From the NCBI RefSeq assembly GCF_001886735.1, contig NZ_CP018076.1, forward strand, positions 3,100,001-3,164,000: a stretch of 64,000 bases of DNA. Reading direction: 5' to 3'. The notes beneath the pieces were generated by a model that made no database searches, was not told where the DNA came from, and worked only from the letters and a program-made list of their open reading frames with translations. This document shows, piece after piece, positions 9,262 to 19,501 of the stretch (its first letter is position 1; each line of letters starts with the position of its first letter). This DNA comes from Sulfitobacter alexandrii (lineage in GTDB: Bacteria; Pseudomonadota; Alphaproteobacteria; Rhodobacterales; Rhodobacteraceae). The translations under genes and the position numbers were made by a program.

Positions 9262-9290
9262 GACAATACCGTCACAATTTTCAGCACAAT
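9262..9290 (-). promoter_or_regulatory. Candidate regulatory repeats between enuR and asnC
   Basis: Three ATTGT half-sites lie on the minus strand at 9286-9290, 9274-9278 and 9263-9267, spaced 12 and 11 bp. The first is ATTGTGCTGA (9281-9290), which fits the ATTGTNNTGA core shared by both uehA repeats. This suggests that EnuR, or the adjacent AsnC-type regulator, acts on the divergent enuR/asnC promoter region. Spacing differs from the uehA site, so the assignment is tentative. Confidence 0.4.
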
Positions 9291-9326
9291 TGACAAGGGC
9301 GGCGGTGCCGCCGACAGGATGACCGA

Positions 9327-9809
9327 ATGAAGATGCACCGCCTCGACCGGACCGATCTGGAAATTCTTGCCGTGCTGTCGTCCAGCGGGCGCATCACCAA
9401 GAGCGAGCTGGCCCGGCGCATCGGCGTCGGCCAGACCAGTTGCTGGGAGCGGATGCAAAGGCTGGAAGAGGCCGGCGTGATCACCGGCTACCGCGCGGAG
9501 GTATCGCTGCGCGCCCTCGGGCCGTCGGTCACCGTCTTCGTGATGGTGGAACTGGGCGAACACCGCACCCAGAGCTTCGACCGTTTCGAGGCCGAGGTCG
9601 CCCGCCACGAAGAGATCGTCGGCTGCTGGGCGCTCGGCGGGGGGTACGACTATCTCGTGCAGGTGGTCACACGGGACATCGACAGCTACCAGGCCCTGAT
9701 CGAACTGGTACTGGAACAGCGCGCGGGGGTCGCGCGTTTCTTCAGCTACATCGTGACGAAACCAGTCAAGGCCGGCCCACCGCCGTTCGACGTTCTGCTC
9801 GGAAAATAG
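9327..9809 (+). CDS. Lrp/AsnC-family regulator of the ectoine cluster
   Basis: 160 residues: an N-terminal helix-turn-helix (residues about 3-60, with SKSELARR-like spacing in ITKSELARRIGVGQTSCWER) and a C-terminal RAM/AsnC ligand-binding domain. Such a gene (asnC or doeX) regularly accompanies doeC and doeD in ectoine clusters and acts as a second, amino-acid-type regulator beside EnuR. It is divergent from enuR and leads the asnC-doeC-doeD run. AGGA sits about 9 bases before the start; a second ATG two codons later is also possible. Confidence 0.86.
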   Translation: MKMHRLDRTDLEILAVLSSSGRITKSELARRIGVGQTSCWERMQRLEEAGVITGYRAEVSLRALGPSVTVFVMVELGEHRTQSFDRFEAEVARHEEIVGCWALGGGYDYLVQVVTRDIDSYQALIELVLEQRAGVARFFSYIVTKPVKAGPPPFDVLLGK

Positions 9810-9880
9810 CGGGAAACGGCGAGAGTTATTCGGACCCACCGTGGAAAATACCGAAAAACCTTCGGGCCGTTCCCGGCTAT

Positions 9881-9892
9881 GTTTCGCGAAAC
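9881..9892. promoter_or_regulatory. 12-bp perfect palindrome upstream of doeC
   Basis: GTTTCGCGAAAC is a perfect palindrome in the 109-bp gap between asnC and doeC, ending 26 bp before the GTG start of doeC. It could be an operator for the AsnC-type regulator or simply chance; Lrp/AsnC sites are often imperfect palindromes. Confidence 0.3.
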
Positions 9893-9918
9893 CCGACATC
9901 GAACCGAACGAGGCTGCC

Positions 9919-11403
9919 GTGTCTGACGTCATCAACAGCGACCATCCAATTCTCGCCGCTCTGGACGATCCCGAACTGCTGAGAGCCAAGGCCTACCTCG
10001 GTGGCGCCTGGATCGAGGCGCGCGACGGGCGCACCAAACCCGTCACCGACCCCGCCGACGGAACCGAGCTTGTGTGGGTGTCCTGCATGGGTGTCGCCGA
10101 TGCGCAGCTCGCGGCCAAGGCGGCGGACGACGCATGGCAGGACTGGGCCGTGACCCTGCCGCAGGAGCGGATGGCGATCCTGCGCCGCTGGTTCGATTTG
10201 ATGATGGAGCACCGCGAGGATCTGGCCCGGATCATGACCGCCGAACAGGGCAAGCCCATTTCCGAGGCGCGCGGCGAGATCGATTATGGCGCGGCCTTTG
10301 TCGAATTCTATGCCGAAGAGGCGCGCCGCCCCAACATCGAGAGCGTGACGTCGCACCTGCCCGATGCCGAGGTCGAGGTCTGGCGCGAGCCGGTCGGGGT
10401 CGCCGCGCTCATCACGCCGTGGAACTTTCCCTGCGCGATGCTGACCCGCAAGGCGGCGGCAGCACTGGCCGCGGGCTGCACGGTGGTCGCGCATCCGTCG
10501 ATCGAGACGCCTCTGTCCGCGCTGGCGCTGGCCAAGCTGGCGGAACGGGCGGGCATGCCCGACGGGGTGTTCAACGTCATCACCGGCGACGCACCCGAGA
10601 TCGTGGGCGCCTGGATGGAAGACCCGCGCATCCGCGCCGTGTCCTTCACCGGCTCGACCGAAGTGGGCCGCTTGCTGTATCGGCAGGGGGCAGACACGAT
10701 CAAGCGGCTGGTGCTGGAGCTCGGCGGCCACGCGCCATTCGTCGTCTTTGCCGATGCCGACATGGATCAGGCGGTGGACGAAGCCATCAAGGCCAAGTTC
10801 GCGACCTCCGGGCAGGACTGCCTCGGGGCCAACCGGTTCCTTGTGGAGCGGTCCGTTTACGAGGATTTCTGCACCGCTTTCGCGGAACGCACCCGCGCTC
10901 TCACCGTCGGCAAGGGGATAGATGACCCCGACATCGGGCCGCTGATGAACGCCGGCGCCGTGGCCAAGCAGCGCGAACACGTGGAGGACGCCAAGGCCAA
11001 GGGCGCCCGGCTTCTGTGCGGTGGCGGCGGTCACGCGGCGGGCGAGCTGTTCTTCGAGCCCACCGTGCTGGCCGATGTGCCCGAGGACGCGCTCATCATG
11101 CACGAGGAAACTTTCGGCCCCGTCGCGGCGATCGCCCCCTTCGACACCGAGCAAGAGGCGATCACGCGGGCGAATGCCACCGAATACGGCCTTGTTGCCT
11201 ACCTGCACACACAGGATCCCCGCCGCATCTACCGGGCCAGCCGCGCCATGCGTTTCGGCATGGTGGCCGTCAACCGCACCAAGGTGACCGGCGCGCCGAT
11301 CCCCTTTGGCGGCATGAAACAATCGGGCCTGGGCCGCGAGGGATCCCGCCTCGGGCTGGAAGCCTTTACCGAAGTCAAATACGTATGCCGCGACTGGGCC
11401 TGA
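9919..11403 (+). CDS. doeC: Aspartate-semialdehyde dehydrogenase DoeC (aldehyde dehydrogenase family)
   Basis: 494 residues of the NAD(P)-dependent aldehyde dehydrogenase superfamily. The cofactor loop FTGSTEVGRLL, the general-base motif LELGGHAP and the catalytic cysteine segment SGQDCLGANRF are all present in order. In ectoine breakdown DoeC oxidises aspartate-semialdehyde to L-aspartate. I start at the GTG at 9919 because GAGG lies 5 bases before it; an in-frame GTG at 9841 would add 26 poorly conserved-looking residues across a palindrome. Followed by doeD after 25 bp. Confidence 0.88.
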   Translation: MSDVINSDHPILAALDDPELLRAKAYLGGAWIEARDGRTKPVTDPADGTELVWVSCMGVADAQLAAKAADDAWQDWAVTLPQERMAILRRWFDLMMEHREDLARIMTAEQGKPISEARGEIDYGAAFVEFYAEEARRPNIESVTSHLPDAEVEVWREPVGVAALITPWNFPCAMLTRKAAAALAAGCTVVAHPSIETPLSALALAKLAERAGMPDGVFNVITGDAPEIVGAWMEDPRIRAVSFTGSTEVGRLLYRQGADTIKRLVLELGGHAPFVVFADADMDQAVDEAIKAKFATSGQDCLGANRFLVERSVYEDFCTAFAERTRALTVGKGIDDPDIGPLMNAGAVAKQREHVEDAKAKGARLLCGGGGHAAGELFFEPTVLADVPEDALIMHEETFGPVAAIAPFDTEQEAITRANATEYGLVAYLHTQDPRRIYRASRAMRFGMVAVNRTKVTGAPIPFGGMKQSGLGREGSRLGLEAFTEVKYVCRDWA

Positions 11404-11428
11404 GCCCCGCACCAGAAAGGACCGAAAA

Positions 11429-12805
11429 ATGGACAATGCACGCGCCAACGATCAGCTGACCCAATGGGATCACGATCACTTCTTCCATCCCTCCACGCAC
11501 CTGGGCCAGTTCGCCCGCCGCGAGATGGGCAACCGCATCATCCAGAAGGCCGACGGTGTGCGCATCACCGACCGCGAGGGCAAGACATCGCTCGACGCTT
11601 TCGCCGGGCTCTACTGCGTCAACGTCGGCTATGGCCGGACCGAGATCGCCGATGCCATCGCCGAGCAGGCGCATGAACTCGCCTATTACCACTCCTACGT
11701 CGGTCATGGCACCGAGGCGTCGATCACCCTGTCGCGGATGATCGCCGAACGCGCACCCGAGGGGCTGAACCATGTCTACTACGGCCTGTCCGGGTCGGAT
11801 GCGAACGAGACCAACATCAAGCTGGTCTGGTACTACAACAACATCCTGGGCCGCCCCGAGAAGAAGAAGATCATCTCGCGCTGGCGCGGGTATCACGGGT
11901 CGGGCCTGATGACCGGGTCGCTGACCGGGCTGCACCTGTTCCACCAGAAATTCGACCTGCCGCTGAGCCAGGTCATCCACACCGAAGCGCCCTACTACTA
12001 TCGCCGCGACGACCTGTCGATGAGCGAGGACCAGTTCACCGCCCATTGCGCCGCCGAACTGGAGGCGCTGATCGAGCGTGAGGGTGCCGACACCATCGCC
12101 GCCTTCATCGGGGAACCCGTGCTGGGCACCGGCGGGATCGTCCCGCCCCCGGCAGGCTACTGGGATGCGATCCAGAAAGTGCTGAAGAAACACGACATCC
12201 TGCTGATCGCGGATGAGGTCGTTACCGGCTTTGGCCGCCTCGGCACCATGATGGGGTCGGACCACTACGGGCTGAAGCCGGATCTCATCACCATCGCCAA
12301 GGGCCTCACCTCGGCCTATGCGCCGCTGTCGGGGTCGATCGTGTCCGACCGCATGTGGGAGGTGCTGGAACGCGGCACCGACGAGAACGGCCCCATCGGC
12401 CATGGCTGGACCTATTCGGCCCACCCCATCGGTGCGGCGGCCGGCGTGGCGAACCTCAAGCTGCTGGACAGCATGAACCTCGTCAGCAACGCGGGCGAGG
12501 TCGGCGCCTACCTGAACAAGGCGATGACCGAGGCGATCGGCGGGCACGCCCATGTCGGCGAGGTCCGGGGCGAGGGCATGCTTTGCGCCGTCGAACTGGT
12601 CAAGGATCGGGATGACCGCGTGTACTTCGACGCGTCGGAAAAGGTCGGCGCGCGTGTCGTGGCCGCGATGCTGGACCGGGGCATCATCGCCCGCGCCATG
12701 CCGCAGGGCGACATCATCGGCTTCGCACCGCCGTTCTCGCTGACCCGGGAAGAGGCCGACGAGATCGTCGCGGCCACCAAGGCGGCGGTCGAAGAGGTGC
12801 TTTGA
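11429..12805 (+). CDS. doeD: L-2,4-diaminobutyrate transaminase DoeD (class III aminotransferase)
   Basis: 458-residue class III PLP aminotransferase. The family signature containing the PLP lysine is seen as LLIADEVVTGFGRLG followed by PDLITIAKGLTSAYAPL, with the lysine in AKGL. It converts 2,4-diaminobutyrate to aspartate-semialdehyde, which DoeC oxidises. AAGGA precedes the ATG. It is the last gene of the rightward unit and is followed by a clear terminator at 12838-12863. Confidence 0.9.
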   Translation: MDNARANDQLTQWDHDHFFHPSTHLGQFARREMGNRIIQKADGVRITDREGKTSLDAFAGLYCVNVGYGRTEIADAIAEQAHELAYYHSYVGHGTEASITLSRMIAERAPEGLNHVYYGLSGSDANETNIKLVWYYNNILGRPEKKKIISRWRGYHGSGLMTGSLTGLHLFHQKFDLPLSQVIHTEAPYYYRRDDLSMSEDQFTAHCAAELEALIEREGADTIAAFIGEPVLGTGGIVPPPAGYWDAIQKVLKKHDILLIADEVVTGFGRLGTMMGSDHYGLKPDLITIAKGLTSAYAPLSGSIVSDRMWEVLERGTDENGPIGHGWTYSAHPIGAAAGVANLKLLDSMNLVSNAGEVGAYLNKAMTEAIGGHAHVGEVRGEGMLCAVELVKDRDDRVYFDASEKVGARVVAAMLDRGIIARAMPQGDIIGFAPPFSLTREEADEIVAATKAAVEEVL

Positions 12806-12837
12806 CGGCCTGCCCGTACAGCATCGGGATGCTTAAG

Positions 12838-12863
12838 AAGGGGGCCGTTGCCGGCCCCCTTTT
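12838..12863 (+). terminator. Rho-independent terminator after doeD
   Basis: AAGGGGGCC (12838-12846) pairs with GGCCCCCTT (12853-12861) across a 6-base loop and runs into TTTT. It ends the asnC-doeC-doeD unit and separates it from the convergent cytochrome c gene ending at 12863. Confidence 0.85.
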
Positions 12864-13291
12864 CAATCCGCCCCGTGAGTACGCTGCCGCTGCACCTCCT
12901 GCGCTTCGGCAGGCCATGACGCGCGGATGTAGGCGAGTATGTCCAGAACGTCGTCTTCGCTGAGCGTACCGCGAAAGGCGGGCATCCCGCTCTTGAAGCC
13001 GGTGACGCCCCGCGCCTCGAGCGTGGCCTGCCCCCCGTCGAGCGTATAGGCCATCAGCATCGGTGTATCGTGGTGCCATGTGTGCCCCGTCACGTCGTGC
13101 GGCGGCGCGGGCAGCACACCGTCCGCTCCGGGCGTGCGCCAGTCGGGCTGGCCCTGCAAATCCGCCCCGTGACAGGCGGCACATTTTTCCGCGTAAAGCG
13201 CCGCACCGGCCGCGATGTCCCGGCCTTCGAACAGGTGATCCGCGAACGATGGCGGAGCCGCCAAAACCAGCACCAGAATGAAAGCTCTCAT
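12863..13291 (-). CDS. Class I c-type cytochrome, exported
   Basis: 142 residues with a Sec signal peptide (MRAFILVLVLAAPPSFA), one heme motif CAACH at about residue 37 and a likely distal methionine in SGMPAF near residue 104: a mono-heme periplasmic cytochrome c. Its start overlaps the upstream cytochrome c' stop by 4 bp, so it is third in a cueR-cytochrome c'-cytochrome c unit driven from a CueR-type promoter. That points to a role under copper stress, perhaps electron transfer to or from a copper-damaged chain; the exact partner is unknown. Confidence 0.85.
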   Translation of the reverse strand: MRAFILVLVLAAPPSFADHLFEGRDIAAGAALYAEKCAACHGADLQGQPDWRTPGADGVLPAPPHDVTGHTWHHDTPMLMAYTLDGGQATLEARGVTGFKSGMPAFRGTLSEDDVLDILAYIRASWPAEAQEVQRQRTHGAD

Positions 13292-13719
13292 TTGCGAAAC
13301 GCCTCGTGGCAGGCGCTGCAGGACTTACCGATCCGGCGCATCACCCTGTCCAGATCGGGTGCTTCCGTCACCGTGCCCCGCGCCTCGGTGGCGATTTCGC
13401 GCAGGTCTTCGGCACGCGCGGTGAAAGTCTCGAATCTTTCCCAGATTACCGGCAACGCTTCGGACCGCGGATGCAGCACCCGGTCGCTGAACTGCGCCGG
13501 GATACGGGCGGCCTCTGTCGCGATGCCGTCCAGCGCCGCGTTGGCCGCGGCGGCATCGAAGGGGTCCTGCCCCTTGGCCATCCGGCCCAGCAGCTTGGTA
13601 TGCGCGGCGATGTCCGTCATGCCGACCATGCGTTTCATCACGACCGGATCGTCGACACCGCTGTGCGCCAGCGCCGTTGTTCCGACTGCCAGGGCGGCGG
13701 CACAGGCAAGCCCCCTCAT
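13288..13719 (-). CDS. Cytochrome c' / c556 (class II c-type cytochrome)
   Basis: 143 residues: signal peptide to about residue 18, then a four-helix-bundle class II cytochrome with the heme motif CSACH at the very C terminus followed by EAFRK, as is normal for this family. Proteins of the c556/c' type bind small gaseous ligands or carry electrons in the periplasm. ATGA overlaps at both ends link it to cueR upstream and to the class I cytochrome downstream. Confidence 0.87.
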   Translation of the reverse strand: MRGLACAAALAVGTTALAHSGVDDPVVMKRMVGMTDIAAHTKLLGRMAKGQDPFDAAAANAALDGIATEAARIPAQFSDRVLHPRSEALPVIWERFETFTARAEDLREIATEARGTVTEAPDLDRVMRRIGKSCSACHEAFRK

Positions 13720-14138
13720 TCCACCGCCTCGGTCTCGCGCGGCTCATCGTCAGGGACATGGGCAAGGCCATTCAGGATCGCGCAATCCGGTGCGTCGTCG
13801 CCGTGGCACTGGTTGATCATCACTTCCAGTTCCATTTCCAGGGTCTGCAACTGGGCGATCTTGTCGCGCACCGTGTCCAGATTGCGCAGCGCCAGCGCCT
13901 TCACATCACGGCTCGCGCGCGCCGGATCGGCGTCGAGGTCCAGCAGCCGCCGACATTCCTCCAGCCCGAAGCCGAGGTGCCGGGCCTGGGCAAGCATCCG
14001 CAATTGCGTGATCTGCTTGCCGCCGAACTCGCGGTATCCGTTCTCCGACCGGGCGGCGCTGATCAATCCGATGTCCTCGTAGTATCGGATCGTCTTGACC
14101 GTCAGGCCGGTCTGTTTCGCGGCGTTGCCAATATTCAT
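13716..14138 (-). CDS. cueR: Cu(I)-responsive MerR-family regulator CueR
   Basis: 140 residues: MerR helix-turn-helix at the N terminus (NIGNAAKQTGLTVKTIRYYEDIGL), coiled-coil dimerisation helix, and a C-terminal loop carrying cysteine(s) (CHGDDAPDCAI), consistent with the two-cysteine metal site of CueR. CueR activates copper-efflux promoters with over-long spacers; two such promoters flank this gene, one before copA and one before cueR itself. It heads a coupled unit with two cytochromes c. Confidence 0.9.
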   Translation of the reverse strand: MNIGNAAKQTGLTVKTIRYYEDIGLISAARSENGYREFGGKQITQLRMLAQARHLGFGLEECRRLLDLDADPARASRDVKALALRNLDTVRDKIAQLQTLEMELEVMINQCHGDDAPDCAILNGLAHVPDDEPRETEAVE

Positions 14139-14157
14139 CTGCAGGCTCCTTTCGGGA

Positions 14158-14188
14158 AGGATAAAGGTTCCATCGGCTGGAAGGTCAA
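14158..14188 (-). promoter_or_regulatory. CueR-type promoter of cueR and the cytochromes
   Basis: On the minus strand TTGACC (complement of 14183-14188) and TATCCT (complement of 14158-14163) are separated by exactly 19 bp, the hallmark of MerR-family activated promoters. The spacer holds the imperfect dyad CCTTCCAGC/CGATGGAACC typical of CueR boxes. The cueR start codon follows 20 bp downstream. Confidence 0.8.
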
Positions 14189-14229
14189 GGGGCGCTCCTT
14201 GTCACGGGTCATGCACGCGGCGGCGGCCC

Positions 14230-16692
<2,463 letters not shown>

Positions 16693-16724
16693 GCCGGCAC
16701 CTTTCCGAAACGCGTGTTGAGGCA

Positions 16725-16755
16725 GATGTAGGGTCTCCAGCCGCTGGAGGGTCAA
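16725..16755 (-). promoter_or_regulatory. CueR-type promoter of copA
   Basis: Minus strand TTGACC (complement of 16750-16755) and TACATC (complement of 16725-16730) are 19 bp apart. The spacer contains the dyad CTCCAGC-GGCTGGAG (perfect 7-bp arms), matching the CueR box of the cueR promoter. copA starts 32 bp downstream. Confidence 0.82.
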
Positions 16756-16856
16756 GGAAGAATCCGCAGCCTTTTTCGAAATCCGGATTAACCGCTTGCG
16801 GCCCTCCGCCATCCCCGCTTTGCTGCGGTCAGTTCAGCCAGCGCAGAGGAACCCCC

Positions 16857-17849
16857 ATGAAAACCACCCGCCTTGGCCCGGATGGCCCCGTCGTCTCGCA
16901 ATTCGGCATCGGTGCGATGTCGTTTGCCGGAATCTACGGCGATGCCACCGAAGAGGACAGCCATGCCATCCTTGACGCCTGCCGAGCGGCGGGGGTCAGT
17001 CACATCGACACGTCGAACGTTTACGGCGACGGGCGGTCGGAGGAGATCATCGGCCGCTGGTTCGCCAAGACGCCCGGTGCGCGGGAGGACATGGTGCTGG
17101 CGACCAAGGCCGGCATCACGCGCGACGGCGACCGCCGGTTCAACAACGATCCCGACTACCTGGAAAGTTGCCTGAATGACAGTCTGAAGCGGCTGGGGGT
17201 GGATCACGTGGACCTGTTCTATATCCACCGCTATGACCGCACCCACAGCCCCGAGGATGTCGCCGGCACGTTGAAGCGGCTTGTCGATTCCGGCAAGACC
17301 CGCGCGGTCGGCTTCTCCGAGATCGCGCCATCCACCCTGCGCAGGGCCTTTGCCGAATGTCCCGTCGCGGCTGTCCAGTCGGAGTATTCGCTGTCCACCC
17401 GCGCGCCGGAACTGGGCCTCGTGCAGACGTGCCGCGATCTGGGCACGACGCTGGTGGCCTTTTCGCCCGTGGGCCGGGCGTTTCTGACCGACGCGCCGTT
17501 CAGCTACGACCGGGCGCAGTCAATGGCCTTCACAAAGGGCAATCCAAGGTTCATGCAACCGAACTACGATGCGAATATCGCCGCGACGGACCGGTTCCGC
17601 GCGCTGGCCGCCGACATGGGGGAACCCGCCGCCGCCGTCGCGATCGCCTGGCTGATCGCGCAGGGTGACCGGGTGTTGCCGATCCCGGGGACAAAGGACC
17701 GAAAGCATCTGGACGAACTGATCCGGGGCACGGAAATCGACCTCACCTCGGAAGACCTCGCGCGGATCGAAGCGGCGCTGCCGGTGGGCTGGGCCCATGG
17801 AGACCGCTACAACGCGGCGCAGTGGGAAGGGCCGGAAAGGTACTGCTGA
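16857..17849 (+). CDS. Aldo/keto reductase
   Basis: 330-residue (beta/alpha)8 NADPH-dependent oxidoreductase. The catalytic tetrad of the family is visible: Asp and Tyr in HIDTSNVYGDG (about residues 47-55), Lys in LATKAG (about 83) and His in YIHRYD (about 126); the C-terminal PGTKDRKHLDE segment binds NADP. AGAGGA precedes the ATG at 16857. Substrate is not predictable from sequence. It stands alone, divergent from copA and convergent with the small Cys-rich gene. Confidence 0.88.
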   Translation: MKTTRLGPDGPVVSQFGIGAMSFAGIYGDATEEDSHAILDACRAAGVSHIDTSNVYGDGRSEEIIGRWFAKTPGAREDMVLATKAGITRDGDRRFNNDPDYLESCLNDSLKRLGVDHVDLFYIHRYDRTHSPEDVAGTLKRLVDSGKTRAVGFSEIAPSTLRRAFAECPVAAVQSEYSLSTRAPELGLVQTCRDLGTTLVAFSPVGRAFLTDAPFSYDRAQSMAFTKGNPRFMQPNYDANIAATDRFRALAADMGEPAAAVAIAWLIAQGDRVLPIPGTKDRKHLDELIRGTEIDLTSEDLARIEAALPVGWAHGDRYNAAQWEGPERYC

Positions 17850-17856
17850 CGCCCGG

Positions 17857-18039
17857 TCAGCAACCACAACCGGCCGGTTTGCCGGTACCGGCCAGCGACC
17901 CCGCGCAGCACTGCTGCCCGTTGGTCAGCGAACAGCAGAAGACGGTGCTGCCCTGCACCTGCTGGACGGTCACGCACTGTGGCAATTCCCCAGACTGCGG
18001 CAGGGAGAGAAGGGCGATGAGGGAAAGTACTTTGGTCAT
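17857..18039 (-). CDS. Small cysteine-rich exported peptide, unknown function
   Basis: 60 residues with a hydrophobic N terminus (MTKVLSLIALLSL) that could be a signal peptide, then a short mature part with seven cysteines, including two CC pairs and a terminal GCGC. I do not recognise a family. The ATG at 18039 has GGAAC upstream and lies 16 bp after the stop of the propeller gene on the same strand, so it is probably the last gene of the lipase-protease-propeller unit. The Cys pattern could bind metal or form disulfides; function unknown. Confidence 0.6.
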   Translation of the reverse strand: MTKVLSLIALLSLPQSGELPQCVTVQQVQGSTVFCCSLTNGQQCCAGSLAGTGKPAGCGC

Positions 18040-18055
18040 TGTCTCGTTCCTTCGG

Positions 18056-19501
18056 TCAATCCGCGGCCGCCAGCTTCTCGCGGTGCGATGCAAGGTATTT
18101 CGGAAAAGAGCTCACGATGCTGCGGTACAGCGCGAGGGCCTCCGCATCAGGTTTCTCCGCTTCGGGAGAGACGGCTCCCTCCCCCGCGAGAAATTCCGCC
18201 ATCGCCGCCCGGGTCTGCGGACCCAGAATGCCATCCGGCGACCCGGCTGACAACGCCCGTGCGTTCAACTGTTCCTGGATCAGCCGGACCGAGGGGAAAC
18301 TGGCGGGAATCTGAAGCCAGTCCGACAGCCCGCCGGGATTGTCGATCACGGTGATCCGCCAGTCGCCGCCAAAGGGCTCCTGCCCGGTCACCACGGCCGC
18401 GGCGGTTCCGTCGCGGCTCATCTTCAGGCGCTGGACCGGCGCGTTGGTGGCAATGCGCCCGCGATGGACAAGGCCGGTGCCGTCAAAGGCAAAGCGCAGG
18501 ACCACGCTGGCGGAATTGCTGCTGACATGCACCTCTCGCCCCAACGCATCGGTGGCAAGGTCGGTCAGCACAGCGTCCTGCATGGCGGGAGGCATGTATT
18601 TCCGCAGATCGATCTCCAGCGCGCCGATCCGGGACAGAAAGTGCCGGTCGCCGAACGGTTCGATACGGAACAGGAACAACCTGTTCGAATTCGGGTCGAG
18701 AACCATGATCGCCTTGCGCGCCCCGTCGACGGCAAAGGGCGTGTCGCCCAGATCGATCACGGCATGGCGCACTGCATCGAATGTCGGTTTCCGGGTCTGG
18801 CCCTTTTCCATCTGCTCCACCATGAAGCAGTCGCCCCCGGCGTCCTGATCCGGACCGAGGTTCAGCCTGCCGAACTCCAGCGTGGCCTGGCCCGCGGTCG
18901 AGGCGAGGTAGTGATCCACGCCGTCGATCGCAAAGATCGACAGTTGCGACACGCCACCGCAGCGGAACCTGAGCTGCGGGTAGGTCCGTTTGCCGTCGGT
19001 CCGCAGATCGGCCTTGCGGGGAAACGGGCTGGCCGAATAGCTGCTGGCGCTGGCGAGGATCGCGTTGCCGGCGCTGTCGAAGGCAATGGAGGAATACTGC
19101 GAAATGCCGAGATTGGAATTCGTGTCCACCGCCTCGAAGGCCGCGCCTTCGGTCTTGTCACGGGCAAAGGCGACCGCCTTGCTGCCCGCCTGCCCGAAAG
19201 AGCCGCGCGCCCGCCCGAGCCCCACGAAGTAGAGATTGTCGTCGGGGCCCAGCACCATCTCGTTGGCGAGGATCTGCGCCGGCCGGTGGTGGGTCAGTCG
19301 CAGCGGATCCAACTGCCATTGCAGCAACTGCCCGTCCATCGCAACGAACAGCTCCTCCCCGCCGGGCGCGAATTCAAGGCTCTGGACGAAGGGCAGATCG
19401 AAGATCGTCTCGAACCGCAGCCTGTTTTCCGATTCAGCCCAGGCGGCGCGCGCCACCGTCAGCAGCGAAACCAGCAGAAAGATCAGGTGTCCCTGGCGCA
19501 T
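18056..19501 (-). CDS. Exported protein with beta-propeller-like region and C-terminal peptidoglycan-binding domain
   Basis: 481 residues. A signal peptide (about residues 1-22, ending AAWA) is followed by about 370 residues rich in repeated strand patterns such as GGEELFVAMDGQLLQW and SRDGTAAAVVTGQ, suggestive of a WD/SMP-30-like propeller. Near residues 405-445 there is a peptidoglycan-binding_1 type repeat (IQEQLNARAL...SPDGILGPQTRAAMAEF). GAGGG lies 8 bases before the ATG, which is inside the end of the protease gene (19-bp overlap). Likely anchored to or scanning the cell wall; activity unknown. Confidence 0.7.
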   Translation of the reverse strand: MRQGHLIFLLVSLLTVARAAWAESENRLRFETIFDLPFVQSLEFAPGGEELFVAMDGQLLQWQLDPLRLTHHRPAQILANEMVLGPDDNLYFVGLGRARGSFGQAGSKAVAFARDKTEGAAFEAVDTNSNLGISQYSSIAFDSAGNAILASASSYSASPFPRKADLRTDGKRTYPQLRFRCGGVSQLSIFAIDGVDHYLASTAGQATLEFGRLNLGPDQDAGGDCFMVEQMEKGQTRKPTFDAVRHAVIDLGDTPFAVDGARKAIMVLDPNSNRLFLFRIEPFGDRHFLSRIGALEIDLRKYMPPAMQDAVLTDLATDALGREVHVSSNSASVVLRFAFDGTGLVHRGRIATNAPVQRLKMSRDGTAAAVVTGQEPFGGDWRITVIDNPGGLSDWLQIPASFPSVRLIQEQLNARALSAGSPDGILGPQTRAAMAEFLAGEGAVSPEAEKPDAEALALYRSIVSSFPKYLASHREKLAAAD

